A DNA stretch of 64,000 nt from assembly GCF_004944975.1 (NCBI RefSeq), contig NZ_SPQG01000005.1, positions 61,784 through 125,783 on the forward strand, written 5' to 3'. Positions within the stretch are counted from its first letter, which is position 1. Every line of letters begins with the position of its first letter. The notes under the pieces were generated by a model, which searched no databases, was not told where the DNA came from, and saw only the letters and a list, made by a program, of their open reading frames with translations. Positions 60,283 to 64,000 of the stretch are shown here, piece by piece. This DNA comes from Halorhabdus amylolytica (GTDB lineage: Archaea; Halobacteriota; Halobacteria; Halobacteriales; Haloarculaceae). The position numbers and the translations under genes were made by a program.

Positions 60283-60673
60283 CTGTTTTCACCTCGCGTA
60301 ATGCTATTTTCTGTACCTACTAAAAGATTCGGTAAGACTTTATACAAACATACTCGAAACGCTTTGCCACGTTCCATGAGGGTCACATCGATGTCACACA
60401 AATATATACAAATAATATGAGTATGATATCGACTTTGGCTCTGTTCCAGTTTCCGTCCATCAGGATCTTCGCATTCGAGCGTTTCGCGGAGCAACGGGGG
60501 ACGGTTCCACGTCGACACCGTCACGTCGTTTCTGACGGGACTCCCTTCACTTCGTTCGGCGATACACCGGGTAACCAGGGCACTTCCGAGCAATCGGCCC
60601 AGTACGTCCGGACTCGCGGTTCCCCCCGTGGCCGCTTGCTCCGCAGAGAATTCCCACTGTGATCGGGACCGTC
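60283..60673. other. Gene-free AT-rich stretch
   Basis: No credible frame. It holds the minus-strand promoter of the small membrane gene, several A/T runs (ATATATACAAATAATATGAG near 60401), the 8-bp palindrome CATCGATG and separated arms CATACTC/GAGTATG (about 60350 and 60419). The half nearest the ribonuclease gene is GC-rich with no recognisable feature. Confidence 0.4.
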
Positions 60674-61984
60674 TCAGTCGACGACTTCGATCCCGCGGTT
60701 GTTGACCGCCGCGGGGTCGAGTCCGACCTCTTCGAGAAAGCCCTTGTATTCCCGCTCGCACTGTTCGGCGTCCTGTTGCTTGTCGCTGGCCCGATCACAC
60801 AGCGCCACGAGGTCCTCGGGCACGTCGTTAGTGTGGACGATCCAGTGGTTGATGAGATCGGAGAGTCGGCGGATGGGCGAGGTGAAGTGGCCGTAGATCT
60901 CGAAGTTCAGCGCGTGATGGCCGCCGAAGGGGTCGTTCATGTATTTCGCACGGGGCATCACCTTCATCACGGCCCACTGGATCTTGTCGAGCTGGCGTTT
61001 GGGGGCGTCCTCCAGGGTGGCGTTGACGGCCATCCGGGGATCGTCCCAGGCCTCGCCGGGGATCGAGACGCCGTCTAAGTCCTGGATCTCCTGGAGGGCT
61101 TCGCTCCACTCGTCGGGACTGGGCTGGGGATGGACGCGATACATCGCTTCGAGGCCGCGATCCCACATGAGGACGTGTGTGACGGCCTTGTTGGCTTTGA
61201 GCATACACTCTTCGATGATCGTATGGGCGCGATCGCGCCGCGGGTTGAGGACGAGGCTCCCATCCTCCTTGCGCTGGTCGTGCATCTGATCGGCCAGTTC
61301 CCACACCTGCTGGGTCTTCTCTGCGAGGTCGACCGACTGGTCTTCGAGGACGTCCGCGGCCGTCTCGGGTTCGTCGAGCAGGCGCTCGGCTTCGGTGTAG
61401 GTCAGCCGCGCGTCGCTGCGGATGACTGACTTGTAGATCTCGATGTTCTCGTAGGAGAGGTTCTCGGGATCGAGGTGCATCTCGACGGTGTGTGCGAGAC
61501 GATCCTCGTTGGGGACCAGCGAACAGACCGTCTCGGCGAGGATCGGCGGCAACATGTGGACGGTGTATCCCGGCAGATAGACAGTGTTGGCCCGTTCGAC
61601 CGCAGAATTCCACATCGCGGTGTCAGGGGTGACGTAGTGAGTCACGTCGGCGATATGCACCCAGAGAACGATCTCGTCGTCACGACGCTCGATTGAGATA
61701 GCGTCGTCGAAGTCCTGGGCATCGATCGGGTCGGTCGTCCAGGTCGTGAGGTCCCTGAGATCCCGTCGCTCGTCGATTTCATCCTCGATTTCGGATCGCA
61801 CGTCCTCGGTCCGCTCCTCGGCCTCTTGCAGTACCTCGGGCGGAAAGGCATCGGGAATCTCGAACTTCTCGAAGAGTTCCTCGCGCTTGTTCTCCAGGTG
61901 GCGGGCCAGTTCCTCGTCGATCTCGACGGGGCCTTGCCCCTCGGGCGTCCCCGCGGCGGCCTGCTCCTCCTCTTGGGCGGTCAT
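60674..61984 (-). CDS. RNB-domain exoribonuclease, RNase R/II-like, short form (436 aa)
   Basis: The catalytic Asp cluster is intact (TWTTDPIDAQDFDDAISI), as are downstream RNB motifs (LPPILAETVCSLVPNEDRLA, LEAMYRVHPQPSPDEW, HFTSPIRRLSDLINHW). Unlike bacterial RNase R, it has no cold-shock or S1 RNA-binding domains, only an N-terminal helical segment. ATG 61984 gives MTAQEEEQAAAGTPEGQGPV. 3'-5' RNA degradation is expected; partner proteins may supply RNA binding. Confidence 0.88.
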   Translation of the reverse strand: MTAQEEEQAAAGTPEGQGPVEIDEELARHLENKREELFEKFEIPDAFPPEVLQEAEERTEDVRSEIEDEIDERRDLRDLTTWTTDPIDAQDFDDAISIERRDDEIVLWVHIADVTHYVTPDTAMWNSAVERANTVYLPGYTVHMLPPILAETVCSLVPNEDRLAHTVEMHLDPENLSYENIEIYKSVIRSDARLTYTEAERLLDEPETAADVLEDQSVDLAEKTQQVWELADQMHDQRKEDGSLVLNPRRDRAHTIIEECMLKANKAVTHVLMWDRGLEAMYRVHPQPSPDEWSEALQEIQDLDGVSIPGEAWDDPRMAVNATLEDAPKRQLDKIQWAVMKVMPRAKYMNDPFGGHHALNFEIYGHFTSPIRRLSDLINHWIVHTNDVPEDLVALCDRASDKQQDAEQCEREYKGFLEEVGLDPAAVNNRGIEVVD

Positions 61985-62163
61985 GGCTACCGGTAGGGTC
62001 AGCCGGTAGGTAGGCGTTTCGACAGCCCCGTTCGAACCGTGGGACCCGACGGTCGACACGTCCAATGTCGCTGTCGTCCCGCTATCTATCATATACAGTA
62101 TGGTCTCTCTCGAACGACCCTCTGGAAAGTTTCTTAACGATTCCACTGGACACTCAAAGTGAT

Positions 62164-62913
62164 ATGAGTGATGACACGAACCTATCCGACGAGGCCGAGG
62201 GAGACGGGGCGAACGACGGGGACGACGGATTCGAACGCGCCGAACCCGAAGTGACAGCGGGGAGTACCGCGGACGACGGCGAAGACGACACGGAGGCGAC
62301 CGACGCCGAGACCGATCCAGTCGCGGAACTAACGCGGCGCGAGGAACGGCTCGATCAGCGGGAACTCGGACTGGACAAGCGCGCCGAGGATCTGGAACGA
62401 CGGTCGACGGAACTCGACGAGCGCGAGGAGAAACTCAGGGAGCGCTCGACGGAACTTGAGGAGTACCGCGACGAACTGGAGGGTCGTGAGGAGCGCATCG
62501 CCGAGCGGGAGGACGAACTCGACGAGCGCGAGGCACGGATCGACAACCAGGAGGAGGCTCTCGCCGAACGGGCAGACGAACTGGATCGCAGGGAGCGAAC
62601 CCTGCAGAACTACGTCGGTGACCAGGTCGTCGACATCGAGGAGACGATCGGTGACACGATCCAGGAAGCCGTCTCGTCGGCGATCGTCCACTACGAGGAC
62701 GACGACGAGTCTGACCTTGGCACGACCGGGAACCTGTTACTCGGGCTGGCCGGTGTCGCGCTGCTGGTCGGCGGTACCGCCAACGCTGTCGCGGAGATTG
62801 CCGGGAGTTCGGCGACGCTGCTGTCAAGTTCGACCGGGAATCTCGGCGTCGGCGCAGCGCTGATACTGATCGGGCTCGCCGTCAACCTGGTGGCCGTCTC
62901 GAAGCGGGTATAA
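62164..62913 (+). CDS. Acidic coiled-coil protein with C-terminal membrane hairpin (249 aa)
   Basis: An acidic disordered N-terminus (about 1-55) is followed by about 90 residues of heptad-like REERLDQRELGLDKRAEDLE repeats, a long coiled coil. A segment DQVVDIEETIGDTIQEAVSS and two closely spaced spans follow (about 188-210 and 222-243), ending in KRV. The protein is probably membrane-bound with a cytoplasmic rod. Function unknown. Confidence 0.75.
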   Translation: MSDDTNLSDEAEGDGANDGDDGFERAEPEVTAGSTADDGEDDTEATDAETDPVAELTRREERLDQRELGLDKRAEDLERRSTELDEREEKLRERSTELEEYRDELEGREERIAEREDELDEREARIDNQEEALAERADELDRRERTLQNYVGDQVVDIEETIGDTIQEAVSSAIVHYEDDDESDLGTTGNLLLGLAGVALLVGGTANAVAEIAGSSATLLSSSTGNLGVGAALILIGLAVNLVAVSKRV

Positions 62914-62945
62914 ACTACCCACCCTACTTCGCTCGGCCTGTCGAC

Positions 62946-63190
62946 GTGGAGGCTGTGAGCCTCCACTGGGGCTTTCGCGTGGACTCCCGCTCTGGCCGGA
63001 ATCTTCGGCAGGAGATTCATACTCTCCGTTCGCGTTCAGCGTCCCGCGATCTGCTCACGGCTTCGCCGTTCGCATGGTCCGAAGGGTCCCGATCCCTCGC
63101 TCTTCTCACGGCGCTTCGCGCCCGTTCGAATGGGCAGAGGGACCGCCGGTCCCGCTCGACTTGCGGCCGGAGGCTCCGCCTCGAATACGC
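62946..63190. repeat. Second hairpin-rich intergenic stretch
   Basis: Between the coiled-coil gene and pan lie several perfect hairpins: GTGGAGGCT-GTG-AGCCTCCAC (62946-62966), ACGGC-TTC-GCCGT (about 63057) and GGGACC-GCC-GGTCCC (63139-63153). Others have GCGC and GCCC arms. The sequence just before (ACTACCCACCCTACTTCGCT, 62914-62933) resembles flanks of haloarchaeal IS200/IS605-type elements. No gene is present in 62914-63334. Confidence 0.45.
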
Positions 63191-63334
63191 TGAGGACGAC
63201 GACGACCTGTCGCGAATAGTCCTACGCCGTCCCGGTCGTGATCTTGGAGTGAAACGTCAGTTCGGTCCCTGCCGGCCCGGGCACGACCAGACCCAAAGGC
63301 ACTTTTTCTCCGACCGAGTAGTTCCGACCGTCAG

Positions 63335-64000
63335 ATGTCCCGCAGTCCCTCGTTGCCGGATCGCCCGACGCTTGACCTCGATCCCGAGATGTCACCTTCC
63401 GAACGGCTCGTAGCCCTCAAGGAACACTATGCGGAAGTGCTTCGGGTCAACGAGGAACTCCACTCCCAGCTGGAGGCCGTCCGTGAACGAAAACGTTCCC
63501 TCGCCGAGGAAGTCGACACGCTCGAACGCGAGAACCAGGCGCTAAAGACCTCCTCGCTGTACATCGGGACCGTCGAGGAAATGACCGATGATGGCGTCAT
63601 CGTCAAGCAACACGGCAACAACCAGGAGGTCCTGACGGACTTGCCGGGATCGCTTGCCGACGAAGTCGAACCCGGCGAGCGGGTCGCGATCAACGACTCG
63701 TTCAACGTGAAGTCGACTCTGGAAGCCGAGACAGACGCCCGCGCCCAGGCGATGCAGGTCGAGGGGAGCCCGGACGTCACCTACGACGATATCGGCGGCC
63801 TCAAAGAGCAGATCCGGGAAGTGCGTGAAGCTGTCGAGGAACCGTTGCTCAACGCCGAGCAGTTCCGCGAGGTCGGGATCGACCCACCGAGCGGGGTCCT
63901 GCTGCACGGTCCGCCGGGGACGGGCAAGACGATGCTGGCCAAAGCGGTCGCCAACCAGACCGACGCGACGTTCATCAAGATGGCCGGCTCCGAGCTGGTC
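63335..64000 (+). CDS. pan: Proteasome-activating nucleotidase PAN (5' part, cut by window)
   Basis: The AAA ATPase that unfolds substrates for the 20S proteasome. The visible 222 residues contain the N-terminal coiled coil (about 24-72), the OB domain (SLYIGTVEEMTDDGVIVKQH, DEVEPGERVAINDSFNVKS), the subdomain VTYDDIGGLKEQIREVREAV, and Walker A GPPGTGKTMLAKAVANQT. ATG 63335 (MSRSPSLPDRPTLDLDPEMS) is the first in frame. The remainder lies beyond the right edge. Confidence 0.93.
   Translation, partial: MSRSPSLPDRPTLDLDPEMSPSERLVALKEHYAEVLRVNEELHSQLEAVRERKRSLAEEVDTLERENQALKTSSLYIGTVEEMTDDGVIVKQHGNNQEVLTDLPGSLADEVEPGERVAINDSFNVKSTLEAETDARAQAMQVEGSPDVTYDDIGGLKEQIREVREAVEEPLLNAEQFREVGIDPPSGVLLHGPPGTGKTMLAKAVANQTDATFIKMAGSELV

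Noticed and set aside
62914..63190. A full IS200/IS605 insertion sequence.
   Set aside because: Only flank-like sequence and hairpins are present; there is no transposase frame, so at most a remnant is supported.

Overview
The window is GC-rich archaeal chromosomal DNA from a halophilic archaeon (class Halobacteria). The evidence is the acidic proteome, many GTG starts, leaderless promoters with TATA boxes about 26 nt before the start codon, twin-arginine lipoproteins, halocyanin, PAN, SepF, UbaA, NucS, Orc1/Cdc6, a haloarchaeal transducer and several haloarchaea-only small families. The genus cannot be fixed from the sequence alone.

Region 1 (<1 to about 12.99 kb) is an integrated mobile element, cut by the left edge. 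A minus-strand operon of eight to ten small polytopic membrane proteins, headed by a 492-residue secreted and C-terminally anchored protein, looks like the structural module of a membrane virus or vesicle-forming plasmid. It diverges from an AbrB-type regulator across a four-copy 11-bp tandem repeat. Next come an AT-rich lipoprotein gene, a membrane-tethered HTH protein, DUF2188, an Orc1/Cdc6-like AAA+ protein, a TumE/HVO_A0114-type toxin-antitoxin pair, an orphan HicB, a second ordered DNA array (CTTCCGTTCG), a phiH1-repressor-like regulator, a small zinc ribbon and a tyrosine integrase. The element ends at tRNA-3'-end-like sequence (12911-12985), followed by a chain of hairpins.

Region 2 (13.3-24.5 kb) has an MFS transporter, a receiver/PAS histidine kinase, an SDR, a glutaminase-less asparagine-synthetase-like protein coupled to a PHP phosphoesterase, and a radical-SAM-like protein that has lost its SAM-cluster cysteines and is coupled to a small partner. 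Copper nitrite reductase NirK (with a NarO-type CGAA-N4-TTCG box), a winged-helix regulator with two small membrane proteins, and a halocyanin follow.

Region 3 (24.9-43.8 kb) holds a chemotaxis transducer, PurL, a decayed HTH gene, and a tight operon of a double-rhodanese/siroheme-reductase fusion, an FrhB-type F420-dependent subunit and a 47-residue Cys-X-Cys protein. It also holds a histidine kinase, a membrane-protein/DUF2249 cluster possibly linked to nitric oxide, an isolated lysW, and the assimilatory nitrate operon narK-nirA-nasA behind an unusual promoter with repeats and a 21-codon leader ORF.

Region 4 (43.8-64 kb) is mostly housekeeping: moaA, nucS, an FAD oxidoreductase, nikR with a CbiM-CbiQ-CbiO nickel/cobalt transporter, an M20 deacylase, an M32 carboxypeptidase, ubaA, sepF, crtB, an RNB ribonuclease, a coiled-coil membrane protein and the start of pan. 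The nitrogen genes fit together: MoaA and UbaA serve molybdopterin synthesis for NasA, siroheme supplies both reductases, and halocyanin could feed NirK.
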